A DNA stretch of 64,000 bases from Helcococcus massiliensis (lineage in GTDB: Bacteria > Bacillota > Clostridia > Tissierellales > Peptoniphilaceae): assembly GCF_900258485.1 (NCBI RefSeq), contig NZ_OGVE01000002.1, positions 248,001 through 312,000 on the forward strand, read 5' to 3'. Below the pieces are notes generated by a model. The model was given only the letters and a program-made list of their open reading frames with translations, ran no database searches and was not told where the DNA came from. Numbering within the stretch: position 1 is the first letter of the stretch; every line of letters begins with the position of its first letter. Both the position numbers and the translations under genes were made by a program. Positions 47,702-57,185 of the stretch are shown here, piece after piece.

Positions 47702-50176
47702 TTAGTCTTCTTTTCTTTTTTTGGTAAATACGTAAGCTGCTGATGATAATAAAGTAACTGCTGATGTTAAGATTACACCTGCGTCACCTGTTTTTGGTGC
47801 TGCTTTTCCATCTTTACCTGGTTTTTCTGTTTCTTTTTCATCAACTTTTTGATCTGATTTCTTGCTTACTACAATTTCTATTATATTTGAAACTGTTTTA
47901 CCTTTTTCTGTTTGAGTTACTTTGATTCTGTCATTTGCTTTTAATGTCTTATCAGCTGGAATTTCTACTGTCCAGTTTCCGTTTTCATCAACTTTTCCTG
48001 TAATCTTTGTTCCATCTGGTAATTCTACTATTATTTGAGATTCTGGTTCACCCTTACCTGTTATCTCCTTATCACCATCTGTGATTTTGTCAACTGTTGG
48101 TGTCTTTGATTTTTCAGGTGTTGGGTTTGTGCCTGTATTATCGTCATCACCTGTTCCTGGGGCTGGTGTTTGATCATCATCACCTTCGCCTGGTGTTGGT
48201 GTTTCTATTTTTTCCCATTTAGCTACAAATGTATGGTCGGCTTCAGCTGTATACTTATCACCTGGTTGATATACTGAACCCTCCCAGTATAAGAATTTGT
48301 AACCTTCTCTTGTTGGAGCTTCTAAAATTGTGATTTCATCACCTTTTTTAGCTTCTACATATTTGTTAGATGTAGAATCATCTGACCATGTACCACCGTT
48401 TGGATCAAATGTTAATACTACTTTTTCTTTATCTTTAACAACTACTGTTACTGTTGTTTCGTCTTTTGATCCGTCTGGATATTCTACAACTACTGGTATT
48501 TCATATTCACCTGGAGTTTCTCCATCTGGTAAGTCATCAGGATTCTTAACTGTAATCTTTGGATCTTCCTTATCTTCTGGATAACCTGGAATTCTTACCT
48601 TATCGATTACTTCTTCTTCTGTTGTAGGTTCACCTGGTTCTTTTACTATTGGATCTGTTTCAGGTTCATATTTTTCATTGTCTGGTTTGTCTTTAACAAT
48701 TACTGTTACTGTTGTTTTATCTTTTGATCCATCTGGATATTCAACGATTACTGGTACTTCATACTCACCTGGAGTTTCTCCATCTGGTAAATCATCAGGA
48801 TTTTCAACTGTAATCTTTGGATCTTCCTTATCTTCTGGATAACCTGGAATTTTCACCTTATCGATTACTTCTTCTTCTGTTGTAGGTTCACCTGGTTCTT
48901 TTACTATTGGATCTGTTTCAGGCTCATATTTTTCATTGTCTGGTTTGTCTTTAACAATTACTGTTACTGTTGTTTCATCTTCTGATCCATCTGGATATTC
49001 TACAACTACTGGTATTTCATATTCACCTGGGGTCTTTCCATCTGGTAAATCATCAGGATTTTTAACTGTAATCTTTGGATCTTCCTTATCTTCTGGATAA
49101 TTTGGAATTTTTACCTTGTCGATCACTTCTTCTTCTGTTGTTGGTTCACCTGGTTCTTTTACTATTGGATCTGTTTCAGGTTCATATTTTTCGTTATCTG
49201 GTGTTGGCAATTCTTCATAATTCGCTGTTACTTTTAATGCACCAGTAATCTCTGTTATGCCTGATTTATCCCAAATTGTAAATCTGAATCCTTCATTTGC
49301 AGTCACTTTTGGTTTTGGAGTAATATCTGCAAGTATCTTTCCTGCTTCTGGATTTACCCAGTATTTGGTTGTTCCAGAAAGTGTACCATGTTCACCTGGT
49401 AAAAATTCTACTAGTACAAAGTTTTCTGGTACGTCTGGTTTGTCATCACCTGGTTGTGGAACTATTTCTGGTCCTATATATTTATATGTTGCTTTATTTG
49501 TAAATGATCTGCTCGACCCTATGTCTCCATCTAGTGTAAAGCTATTTGGAAGCCTGTAAGTCCAGCCTGTAAATTCCCAAAAACTATTGTTATTTACTTC
49601 TACCTTAGGTGATTCTTCATTAAAGTGAGTACTTCCTCGTAAAGTTTCAAATTCTAAAGTTATTTTATCTGGTCCACTAACAATCTTACCATGTTTACCT
49701 GGATCAAAGTTCATGATAACTGCTTTAGAATACATTGCTTTATACGTTATATCATTACCAACTGAGCTATGTAAAGAACCGCTAACTGTAATCTCATCTT
49801 TAGCTTCTTCAAATGATGCAGTAATATAACTTCTAGTTGCAGGTAGCCAACCTTTAAAGATAAAGCCTTCACCAACCTCTATTTCAGGTAATTCATCCTT
49901 AAGTGTTATTTTTTCACCTGATCTAACCACATAGAAAGCTTCAGGCTCCCCTTCTTTAACTTTCCCCTGTTTATATCTTAGAACCGGATTAATATTTAGA
50001 TCAAGTCTGAAATAACCTAATCCATCACTTCTTGTAGGAGCCTTTTTAGGTTCTCCATTTACGATCGGGATAATATCTTGATCTTGTGCCGCTATGGCTG
50101 TTTGTGTAAATATTGGATTAATAGCACCTAGTACTATACTTAATACCAATATTAACGAAAAAATTCTTTTTTTCAT
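47702..50176 (-). CDS. Cell-wall-anchored repeat adhesin-like protein with Rib-type repeats
   Basis: An 824-residue exported protein: signal peptide to about residue 30, InlB/Flg_new-like modules (LNFDPGKHG, VEFLPGEHGTLSG), three near-identical 86-residue Rib-like repeats, another InlB B-like repeat (FDPNGGTW), one bacterial Ig-like module, and a PKTGD anchor with a hydrophobic segment and KKRKED tail. I chose ATG 50176 (MKKRIFS) with GGAGGAAGGGGAG upstream, not the TTG at 50197. Likely role is adhesion or surface shielding, by family analogy. Confidence 0.87.
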   Translation of the reverse strand: MKKRIFSLILVLSIVLGAINPIFTQTAIAAQDQDIIPIVNGEPKKAPTRSDGLGYFRLDLNINPVLRYKQGKVKEGEPEAFYVVRSGEKITLKDELPEIEVGEGFIFKGWLPATRSYITASFEEAKDEITVSGSLHSSVGNDITYKAMYSKAVIMNFDPGKHGKIVSGPDKITLEFETLRGSTHFNEESPKVEVNNNSFWEFTGWTYRLPNSFTLDGDIGSSRSFTNKATYKYIGPEIVPQPGDDKPDVPENFVLVEFLPGEHGTLSGTTKYWVNPEAGKILADITPKPKVTANEGFRFTIWDKSGITEITGALKVTANYEELPTPDNEKYEPETDPIVKEPGEPTTEEEVIDKVKIPNYPEDKEDPKITVKNPDDLPDGKTPGEYEIPVVVEYPDGSEDETTVTVIVKDKPDNEKYEPETDPIVKEPGEPTTEEEVIDKVKIPGYPEDKEDPKITVENPDDLPDGETPGEYEVPVIVEYPDGSKDKTTVTVIVKDKPDNEKYEPETDPIVKEPGEPTTEEEVIDKVRIPGYPEDKEDPKITVKNPDDLPDGETPGEYEIPVVVEYPDGSKDETTVTVVVKDKEKVVLTFDPNGGTWSDDSTSNKYVEAKKGDEITILEAPTREGYKFLYWEGSVYQPGDKYTAEADHTFVAKWEKIETPTPGEGDDDQTPAPGTGDDDNTGTNPTPEKSKTPTVDKITDGDKEITGKGEPESQIIVELPDGTKITGKVDENGNWTVEIPADKTLKANDRIKVTQTEKGKTVSNIIEIVVSKKSDQKVDEKETEKPGKDGKAAPKTGDAGVILTSAVTLLSSAAYVFTKKRKED
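48430..49203 (-). repeat. Three 258-bp in-frame repeats (Rib-like modules)
   Basis: Near-identical units, each 258 bp or 86 codons, starting PDNEKYEPETDPIVKEP. The high nucleotide identity shows recent expansion or homogenisation; copy number is likely to vary between strains. Confidence 0.9.
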
Positions 50177-50324
50177 GTCTCCCCTTCCTCCAAACAATTA
50201 CTATATTCCTATTATGTAATAGTTATCATTAATATATACAAAAATGACTAAAAATGCAAGAAAATTTTAATTTTAACAATATACCTATATTATCTGTTTT
50301 TAATATTTCATAGTCTATTTAAAA

Positions 50325-50352
50325 CAAAAAAAGACTGCCCTAAGGCAGTCTA
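50325..50352 (-). terminator. Terminator of the second surface-protein gene
   Basis: The same AGACTGCC/GGCAGTCT hairpin (50332-50339 with 50344-50351) with a T7 run on the minus strand. Confidence 0.85.
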
Positions 50353-50373
50353 AAATTTATTTCAACTAATTAA

Positions 50374-52971
50374 TTAGTCTTCTTTTCTTTTTCTGGTAAA
50401 TACGTATGCTGCTGCTGATAAAGCAGTAACTGCTGATGTTAACATTACACCTGCATCACCTGTTTTTGGTGCTGCTTTACCATCTTTACCTGGTTTTTCT
50501 GTTTCTTTTTCATCAACTTTTTGATCTGTTTTTTTGCTTACTACAATTTCTATTATATTTGAAACTGTTTTACCTTTTTCTGTTTGAGTTACTTTAATTC
50601 TATCATTTGCTTTTAGTGTCTTATCAGCTGGAATTTCTACTGTCCAGTTTCCGTCTTTATCAACTTTACCTTCTAGTTTTGTTCCGTCTGGTAATTCTAC
50701 TACGATGTCAGATTCTGGTTCACCCTTACCTGTTATCTTCTTGTCACCTTCTGTTACTTTATTTACTTCTGGTGTCTTTGATTTTTCTGGTGTTGGGTTT
50801 GTGCCTGTATTATCGTCATAACCTGTTCCTGGTGCTGGTGTTTGATCGTCATCACCTGTTCCTGGTGCTGGTGTTTGATCATCATCACCTGTTCCAGGTG
50901 CTGGTGTTTCTGGTTCTTCATCAACTGGTAAATCTTCTACTAATTTGAAAGCTCCCCAAACTCTATTGCTTAAAGCTGTAATTAGATTTTCTTTTGAAAC
51001 TTCTAATGTAAATTCATTTTTATTTTCAGTTTCTTTTGCTTTATTGAATGTGTTTTCGTTTATTACTGCTTTAGTATTTTCTGGTAAATTAGATAATTTA
51101 ATTGTGTATGTTCCAAGATCTAAATCATCTGTTAGATATTGTAGAATTTCATTGAAATCACCTTTTACTACTTTACCATCTTTATCTAATACTTCTACTG
51201 TAACTTTAGTTTTCTTGTTTTCTAAGTCTCTTACTTCTAGACCTATTTGATACTTTTTAACTTCAGGCTCTTCATCTGCTGGTAATTCTTTTACTGTAAC
51301 TGTCCAACCTTTAGCACGACTATTTTCTTCTATTGTTACAGTGTCAGTAAAGCTAGTATCTAGTTTTTTACCTTCAGTAAATTCTTCTGGTAGAGAAACT
51401 AATGATAGTTTATATGTTCCTGCTGGTAATTGTAGATGAGGTATATTACCTTCTGCATCCATTGTGAAGATATATTCTTCACCTGTTTCTGTGTTTACGG
51501 CCTTTGATACCGCATTAGGTATTCTAGAGAAGTTTCTATCTAAATCCATATATTGTGTGTTTAGTGAAACATCTACTGTTACTTTTTCTTCACCTGGATT
51601 TTCTGATTCTGCATCTGCTGGCAACTCTTTTACAGTAACTTTCCATCCTTTGTTATTGAAAGGTTCTTTTATTGTTACAGTGTCAGTGAAACTTGTATCT
51701 AACTTTTTACCTTCTTTAAATTCATCTGGTAGAGAAACTAATGATAGCTCGTATGTTCCTTCAGGTAATCTTAAGTGAGGAATGTTACCTTTTTCATCCA
51801 TTGTGAAGATAAATGTTTCACCTGTTTCTGTATTTACAGCTTTTGATACTGCATTTGGTATTCTAGAGAAGTTTCTATCTAAATCCATATATTGTGTGTT
51901 TAATGAAACATCAACTGTTGGAATTATTTCTACCACATTGAATCCTTGTGCTGAAGAAGTATTAATTTCAATTTCCCTTGCTTTAGGCCATTCAAATCTA
52001 CCTTTTAATTCTTTTGGAACATCTACTAATTCTATTGTATACTTACCAACTTCTACTTTTTGGTGTGAACCTGTTTTATCTGTTGTAAATGTATATTCTT
52101 TTCCTGTTTCAGCATTTGTTATTTTTATTTCTGCTCCATTTACAAATTTATATGGTGTATTAGTTTTTTCTAAACTTTCATATTCTTTACCTGGTAGGTT
52201 TCTAAATGCAAGTCTAGATCCGAAGTTGACTTTCTTCGTTTCTGGTGTTTCTTCTTCTGCTGGTAATTCTTTTACTCTAATTGTCCATCCTTTCCCGTTA
52301 TCAGGTGATGTTACTGTTTTTTCGTAGGTTACGCTAGTATCTAGATTTTTACCCTTAGCAAAATCATCTGGTACAGAAACTATTGATACTTTATATGTTC
52401 CTTCAGGTAGTTGGTTGTGAGGAATATTACCTTTTTCATCCATCGTGAAGATATATTCAACACCTGTTTCTTTGTTTACAGCTTTTGATACTGCATTAGG
52501 GATGTTTGTATAGCTTCCATCTAAGCCCTCTAATTGAGTGTTTAATGAAACATCTAGTAATGGTTTATCTTTTATTATAAATGGTATACTTAAATTGAAT
52601 CTACCCTTTTTAACTTCATCTACTCTAGTTTGACTAAAATTTAGATTTTTCCCTTTAGCAAATTCATCTGGTATAGAAACTACAGAGAATGTATATGTTC
52701 CTAGAGGAAGTTCATTTTTAGCTACAGAAGCATCTGCACCCATCTCAAAGGTATATTCCTCTCCTGTTGAATTGTTCTTAGCCTTAGCAATAGCACCAGC
52801 TATTTTTTCATATCTTCCGTCTTCATGTCTATATTGAATATTTAATGAAACCGGTCTGACTTCAACTGTTTCTTTTTCTTCACCTTCTGCTCTAGCAGTG
52901 ATTGTCATGAATGGTAAAATCAAAACTAAAGCTAAAAGTAAAGAAAGAATTTTTCTACTTGTACTTTTCAC
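50374..52971 (-). CDS. Cell-wall-anchored protein with SpaA/prealbumin-like repeats
   Basis: An 865-residue exported protein: signal peptide to about residue 28 (TARAEG), then about six related modules of 95-115 residues with patterns such as VDVSLNTQYMDLDRNFSRIP, TGEEYIFTMD and LPEGTYKLSLVSLP. A linker of repeated PAPGTGDDDQT, one bacterial Ig-like module and a PKTGD sortase anchor end the protein. The last 140 residues nearly match those of the gene downstream. The modules resemble prealbumin-like (SpaA/Cna-B) folds; isopeptide bonds are possible but not established. Confidence 0.85.
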   Translation of the reverse strand: MKSTSRKILSLLLALVLILPFMTITARAEGEEKETVEVRPVSLNIQYRHEDGRYEKIAGAIAKAKNNSTGEEYTFEMGADASVAKNELPLGTYTFSVVSIPDEFAKGKNLNFSQTRVDEVKKGRFNLSIPFIIKDKPLLDVSLNTQLEGLDGSYTNIPNAVSKAVNKETGVEYIFTMDEKGNIPHNQLPEGTYKVSIVSVPDDFAKGKNLDTSVTYEKTVTSPDNGKGWTIRVKELPAEEETPETKKVNFGSRLAFRNLPGKEYESLEKTNTPYKFVNGAEIKITNAETGKEYTFTTDKTGSHQKVEVGKYTIELVDVPKELKGRFEWPKAREIEINTSSAQGFNVVEIIPTVDVSLNTQYMDLDRNFSRIPNAVSKAVNTETGETFIFTMDEKGNIPHLRLPEGTYELSLVSLPDEFKEGKKLDTSFTDTVTIKEPFNNKGWKVTVKELPADAESENPGEEKVTVDVSLNTQYMDLDRNFSRIPNAVSKAVNTETGEEYIFTMDAEGNIPHLQLPAGTYKLSLVSLPEEFTEGKKLDTSFTDTVTIEENSRAKGWTVTVKELPADEEPEVKKYQIGLEVRDLENKKTKVTVEVLDKDGKVVKGDFNEILQYLTDDLDLGTYTIKLSNLPENTKAVINENTFNKAKETENKNEFTLEVSKENLITALSNRVWGAFKLVEDLPVDEEPETPAPGTGDDDQTPAPGTGDDDQTPAPGTGYDDNTGTNPTPEKSKTPEVNKVTEGDKKITGKGEPESDIVVELPDGTKLEGKVDKDGNWTVEIPADKTLKANDRIKVTQTEKGKTVSNIIEIVVSKKTDQKVDEKETEKPGKDGKAAPKTGDAGVMLTSAVTALSAAAYVFTRKRKED
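51300..51930 (-). repeat. Adjacent 339-bp near-identical modules in the surface protein
   Basis: Two neighbouring modules repeat with a 339-bp (113-codon) step; attctagaga recurs at 51521 and 51860 and the flanking bases are almost identical. Other modules of the protein are more diverged. Confidence 0.8.
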
Positions 52972-53330
52972 AACATTCTCCCTTCTTATATTTTTATGTA
53001 TTGTGTATTTTAGAAAGTTTAAAATATACTCTCTGACTTAATTATACCCATTATATATATTAATCTCAATTTATTTAAAATAACTTAAACACTTAAAATT
53101 ACCCCCCCCATCAATCTCAAACGTTTATTTTTAGCCGTTTGTAGGAAAATGGTTTTTCTATGATTTTTTATTCAACATTTTATTCACATTTTTAATGTAA
53201 AGTTTTTGTAATATTTGAAAGTTTTTAGTTTAAATAGCTGAAAATCATGAAAGTTTTCATTTTATCTCGTGTACAATTTTACACATTTATTTATATACTA
53301 ACTTTTATTGGAATATTTATTCTAATAAAA
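52972..53330. other. AT-rich intergenic region upstream of surface protein
   Basis: No gene is visible. It contains the surface-protein promoter, a C8 run near 53103 and long AT tracts. Confidence 0.6.
53041..53069 (-). promoter_or_regulatory. Promoter of the surface-protein gene
   Basis: On the minus strand TTGAGA (plus 53064-53069), a 17-bp spacer, then TATAAT (plus 53041-53046), about 70 bp upstream of the start codon. Confidence 0.75.
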
Positions 53331-53366
53331 AATAAAAAATCGGTATGGAATTTAATTCCATACCGG
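53330..53366 (-). terminator. Terminator of the 2-oxoacid dehydrogenase-lplA operon
   Basis: A 12-bp perfect stem, CGGTATGGAATT with AATTCCATACCG (53341-53352 with 53354-53365), followed by a T6 run on the minus strand. Confidence 0.85.
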
Positions 53367-53372
53367 CCTATT

Positions 53373-54362
53373 TTAATCAACCAAAATATCTAAAGCTTCT
53401 TCATTGGAAACATTTAAGAAATATTCACCTATATTAACTTGGTCTAATACTTCCTTGATAGATTTTTTGTCATACCTTACGCCAATCAACTTGTGTGCAA
53501 GTTCATCAACATCTTTAACTCCGAAAAAGTCTCCGAAAAACTTCATATCGGTTATGTGGCCCTTGTTTACATTGATATGGGCTTCAACCTTTCCTGAAGG
53601 AAGACGTCTATTTCTTTGGATTGAAAAGTCTGGGTTTGTTCCATAGACCCAATCCCAAGATTTGTTTTTTTCATTCATGATTTCTTCGATTTTCTTTTCA
53701 TCTTCTTCAGTGATCTTATATTCTTTCATGTTATATTTCTTGTCCATAAAATCTCTGAGCTTTTCAGCGAAGTCTTCAACTGTATATGACTTATCTTCAA
53801 GGTGGTCTTTGATATTTGTAACCCTTGACCTAACGGAAGTCTTACCCTTTGATTCAATTTTATCTTTGGAAACTTTTAAAGCCTTTGATAAGACTGACAA
53901 GTCAACATCAAACATGATACATCCATGATGCATGACTCTATTTCCCTTGATGTATTGGGCGTTACCACAAAACTTTTGGTCTCCAATCTGCAGGTCATTT
54001 CTTCCTGTGAAATAGGCTTCAACACCCATTTCTGCCAAGGCATCTATCACGGGCTGACTCATTGACTTAAAGTCAAAGTCAGCCTGACTTTCTTCACTTG
54101 ATATAATTGTGTAGTTTAAGTTGTTTAAGTCATGATAGACAGCACCACCACCACTTATACGACGCACGATTTGTATATCGTGGTCGTCGCAGTAGTGTTG
54201 ATCAATTTCTTGTCTTGTATTTTGATTTTTACCTACAACTATGCAAGGTCTATTTATCCATAGATAAAAGACATCATCCTCTTCTGCCAACTCATTGAAA
54301 GCAAATAACTCAAGGGCAGTGTTGTAGGCTGGATCTGTATTATCAGATTTCAAATAAATCAT
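53373..54362 (-). CDS. lplA: Lipoate-protein ligase
   Basis: A 329-residue ligase that attaches lipoate to lipoyl domains with ATP. It has the RRISGGGAVYHDLNNLNY lipoyl-AMP loop and the GRNDLQIGDQKFCGNAQ segment, plus the C-terminal accessory domain. It is the last gene of the E1-E2-E3 operon, 17 bp after the E3 gene. Its probable target is Lys43 of the lipoyl domain carried by E3. Confidence 0.94.
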   Translation of the reverse strand: MIYLKSDNTDPAYNTALELFAFNELAEEDDVFYLWINRPCIVVGKNQNTRQEIDQHYCDDHDIQIVRRISGGGAVYHDLNNLNYTIISSEESQADFDFKSMSQPVIDALAEMGVEAYFTGRNDLQIGDQKFCGNAQYIKGNRVMHHGCIMFDVDLSVLSKALKVSKDKIESKGKTSVRSRVTNIKDHLEDKSYTVEDFAEKLRDFMDKKYNMKEYKITEEDEKKIEEIMNEKNKSWDWVYGTNPDFSIQRNRRLPSGKVEAHINVNKGHITDMKFFGDFFGVKDVDELAHKLIGVRYDKKSIKEVLDQVNIGEYFLNVSNEEALDILVD

Positions 54363-54379
54363 TTTTTACCTGATTTCTA

Positions 54380-56125
54380 TTATTTCTTTTTACCTGAGTG
54401 TACTGATCTATCTAAGCAATCTGCAAATGCTTCATATAGTACTTCTGAGAATGTTGGGTGACCGTGCATTGCTTCTAATACATCATCTACGATCATTTCT
54501 GTTTCCATGATTGTTACTGCTTCGTTGATGATTTCAGCTGCTGATGGTCCAACAATGTGAACACCTAATACTTCGTGGTATTTTGTATCCATGATTACTT
54601 TTACGAAACCGTCAGCCTTGTTAGATGCTAATGCTCTACCATTGCTTCCGAAGTTGAATCTACCAACTTTGATATCATGTGTCTTAGCTGCTGCTTCTTC
54701 TGTTAAACCAACTGCTGCAACTTCTGGGAATGTATATACAGCTGAAGGAATTGTATTTAAGTCAACCTTCTTAGCTGAACCCATTGCGTGTTCTGCTGCT
54801 CTTTCACCCATCTTGAATGCTGCGTGAGCTAACATTAAGTGACCATTTACATCACCAGGTGCATATATGTCTGGATCAGATGTTTGCATATAGTCGTTAA
54901 CCTTTAAGTAGCCTCTTTCTGTCTTTTCTAAGTCATAGTCAGCTACTGCTGATAGGTTAGCCTTACGTCCTACAGCTAATAGAACATAGTCAGCAACTAT
55001 ATCATCTTGTCCTTCTACCTTAACTAATAATTCTTTTTCTTTTTCAACAACACCATTGAATCTTGCATTTGTTATAATATCGATGCCTTCTTTTTTGAAT
55101 CTCTTTGTAACAACATCTGATAGGTCCTTATCTAAAGTATTTAAGATTCTGTCCCCACCTTCAATGATTGTAACTTTTGATCCAAATGCTGAGAATGCTT
55201 GACCGAATTCTGAACCGATTACACCACCACCAACTATTACTAGTCTCTTTGGTAGTACATCTAAGTCTAATAATTCATCTGATGTCAATACTCTATCTGA
55301 GTCAGCACCTTCTACATTTAATACTATAGGTTGTGAACCACCAGCTAAGATAATCTTGTCTGCATCGATTGTTTCTTCACCATCATTTACAGAAACTTTT
55401 TTATCTTTTGTTATAGTTCCTAAACCATTGTATACCTTGATACCGTATGATTTCATTAAGAATGCAATACCACCTGTAAGTTTCTTAACAACTTCATTTT
55501 TAACGTCAACAGTTTTTGGCATATCTACTTTGAATGCATCATTTACTAATTTGATACCTCTTTCATCAGCTTCTCTAATTGAGTAAATTAATTCAGCATT
55601 GTGTAGGTATGTTTTTGTTGGAATACATCCTCTATTTAAGCATGTACCACCTAATACAGAATTTTCAACGATAGCTACCTTACCACCTAATTGTGCTGCT
55701 CTAATAGCTGCAACATAACCAGCTGGTCCACCACCGATAACAGCCACATCAAAGTCACCTTTTCTTTCTCTCTTTGGTGCTTCTTCTGTTTCTGCTTTAG
55801 CTACTGATTCTGGTAATACTTCTTTTTTAACTTCTTCTTGTTCTTCTTCTGATGGAGCTGCTCCACCTGCTTCTGGAATTTCTTCTCCAGCTTCACCAAT
55901 CCAACCAATTGTTGTAACAACAGGAACAACATCTCCTGCGCCATATAATTGTTTTAGTAAAACACCTGATTCTTCAGATTCAACTTCCATGTTTACTTTG
56001 TCTGTTACAATTTCAAGAATTGGTTGACCAACTTTAACTTCGTCACCTTCGTTAACAAGCCATTGTACGATTTCGCCCTCTTCCATTTCAGAGCCGGCTT
56101 TCGGCATGATTATTTCATATGCCAT
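54380..56125 (-). CDS. lpdA: Dihydrolipoyl dehydrogenase (E3) with N-terminal lipoyl domain
   Basis: A 581-residue E3. Residues 1-78 are a lipoyl domain with the lipoylation lysine Lys43 in VTDKVNME. An acidic Glu-rich linker (about 85-120) follows, then the flavoprotein: FAD motif VIGGGPAGYVAA, redox disulfide Cys162/Cys167 in GGTCLNRGC, NAD motif IVGGGVIGSEFG and C-terminal HGHPTFSE. It reoxidises the lipoyl group with NAD+. The lipoyl-E3 arrangement is known in acetoin dehydrogenases. Confidence 0.95.
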   Translation of the reverse strand: MAYEIIMPKAGSEMEEGEIVQWLVNEGDEVKVGQPILEIVTDKVNMEVESEESGVLLKQLYGAGDVVPVVTTIGWIGEAGEEIPEAGGAAPSEEEQEEVKKEVLPESVAKAETEEAPKRERKGDFDVAVIGGGPAGYVAAIRAAQLGGKVAIVENSVLGGTCLNRGCIPTKTYLHNAELIYSIREADERGIKLVNDAFKVDMPKTVDVKNEVVKKLTGGIAFLMKSYGIKVYNGLGTITKDKKVSVNDGEETIDADKIILAGGSQPIVLNVEGADSDRVLTSDELLDLDVLPKRLVIVGGGVIGSEFGQAFSAFGSKVTIIEGGDRILNTLDKDLSDVVTKRFKKEGIDIITNARFNGVVEKEKELLVKVEGQDDIVADYVLLAVGRKANLSAVADYDLEKTERGYLKVNDYMQTSDPDIYAPGDVNGHLMLAHAAFKMGERAAEHAMGSAKKVDLNTIPSAVYTFPEVAAVGLTEEAAAKTHDIKVGRFNFGSNGRALASNKADGFVKVIMDTKYHEVLGVHIVGPSAAEIINEAVTIMETEMIVDDVLEAMHGHPTFSEVLYEAFADCLDRSVHSGKKK

Positions 56126-56139
56126 CTTCTACCTCCTAA

Positions 56140-57171
56140 TTAAATTAATAGTCCTATTGGATTTTCTAAATTACCCTTTAATGTTTGCATGAATTTAGCG
56201 CCTTCTAGACCATCGATAATTCTGTGGTCAGCGTTTAGTGAAATATTCATCATAGGTCTTACTACAATTTCACCATCTACAACTACTGGTGTTTGTTTTG
56301 TAGCAGCTATTGATAAAATAGCTGTGTTTGGTTGGTTGATAATTGATGAGAATGTATCTACCCCAAACATACCCAAGTTAGATATTGTGAATGTTGAACC
56401 ATTCATATCTTTGAACTTCAAGTTCTTTTCTTGTGTTGCCTTGATTACTCTCTTACTTTCACTTACTAATTCGGTAAATGACATCTTGTCTGCATCATGC
56501 ACTACTGGAACATAAAGTCCTTCTTCAAGACCTACTGCTATACCTAATGAAACATAGTCATGGTAAATAATTTCTGTTTCATCTTCAGATACACTTGCGT
56601 TTACAAGTGGGTGTTTACCTAAAGCTTTAACAACTGCTAATGAAATATAGTCAGTTACAGATGGTTTCAAGTCTATCTTTTCGATAACTAAATCTGCTGT
56701 TTGTTTTCTTAAAGCTAATAAGTTTGTCATATCGATAGCAACTGTTACAGAATAAGTTGGAGACACTTCTTGTGATTCCTTCATTCTTGCACCGATAACT
56801 TTTCTTACGCCAGTCATCTTTTCCCTTCTTGTGCCATCTTCTGCAACTGCTGTTTCTTTCTTTTCTTCTGCCTTAGTTTCTACCTTAGCATCTTCAGCCT
56901 TTTGACCGCTCAATAGGGCAAGCACATCTCTCTTCATGATCTTGCCTCTTGGACCTGATCCTTCAAGCACTTCAACATTTAATCCTTCAACTTTTGCAAT
57001 CCTTCTTGCTAGAGGTGAAATTTTGATAGCGCCTGAAATCTTGTACTCGGTCACGTCATCTAGGTGTACACGACCTTTCGCTCCAGAGCCTTTTACTTCG
57101 CGTAAGTCTATGCCATATTCTTCAGCATATCTTCTCGCAGCTGGAGTAGCTCTCAATTTCATGTCTTTCAT
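56140..57171 (-). CDS. Dihydrolipoamide acyltransferase (E2) core without lipoyl domain
   Basis: A 343-residue E2. Two E3/E1-binding (PSBD-like) domains at about residues 5-42 and 49-88 (ATPAARRYAEEYGIDL and SPLARRIAKVEGLNV), a charged linker (about 90-115), then the catalytic core with Asn-Ala-Asp-His316-Arg-x-x-Asp320-Gly. A lipoyl domain is absent. It must therefore use the lipoyl domain of the partner E3. The acyl group, acetyl or other, is not fixed by the sequence. Confidence 0.92.
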   Translation of the reverse strand: MKDMKLRATPAARRYAEEYGIDLREVKGSGAKGRVHLDDVTEYKISGAIKISPLARRIAKVEGLNVEVLEGSGPRGKIMKRDVLALLSGQKAEDAKVETKAEEKKETAVAEDGTRREKMTGVRKVIGARMKESQEVSPTYSVTVAIDMTNLLALRKQTADLVIEKIDLKPSVTDYISLAVVKALGKHPLVNASVSEDETEIIYHDYVSLGIAVGLEEGLYVPVVHDADKMSFTELVSESKRVIKATQEKNLKFKDMNGSTFTISNLGMFGVDTFSSIINQPNTAILSIAATKQTPVVVDGEIVVRPMMNISLNADHRIIDGLEGAKFMQTLKGNLENPIGLLI

Positions 57172-57185
57172 AGCTTCTCCTTTAA

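Noticed and set aside
48330-52327. Several plus-strand open frames of 84-181 codons inside the surface-protein genes
   Set aside because: They are antisense to long genes with clear signal peptides, domains and anchors; their length follows from the repeats and codon bias.
53100-53110. C8 homopolymer upstream of the surface-protein promoter as a phase-variation tract
   Set aside because: It lies upstream of the -35 box and outside any gene. An effect on expression is possible, but nothing else in the sequence supports it.
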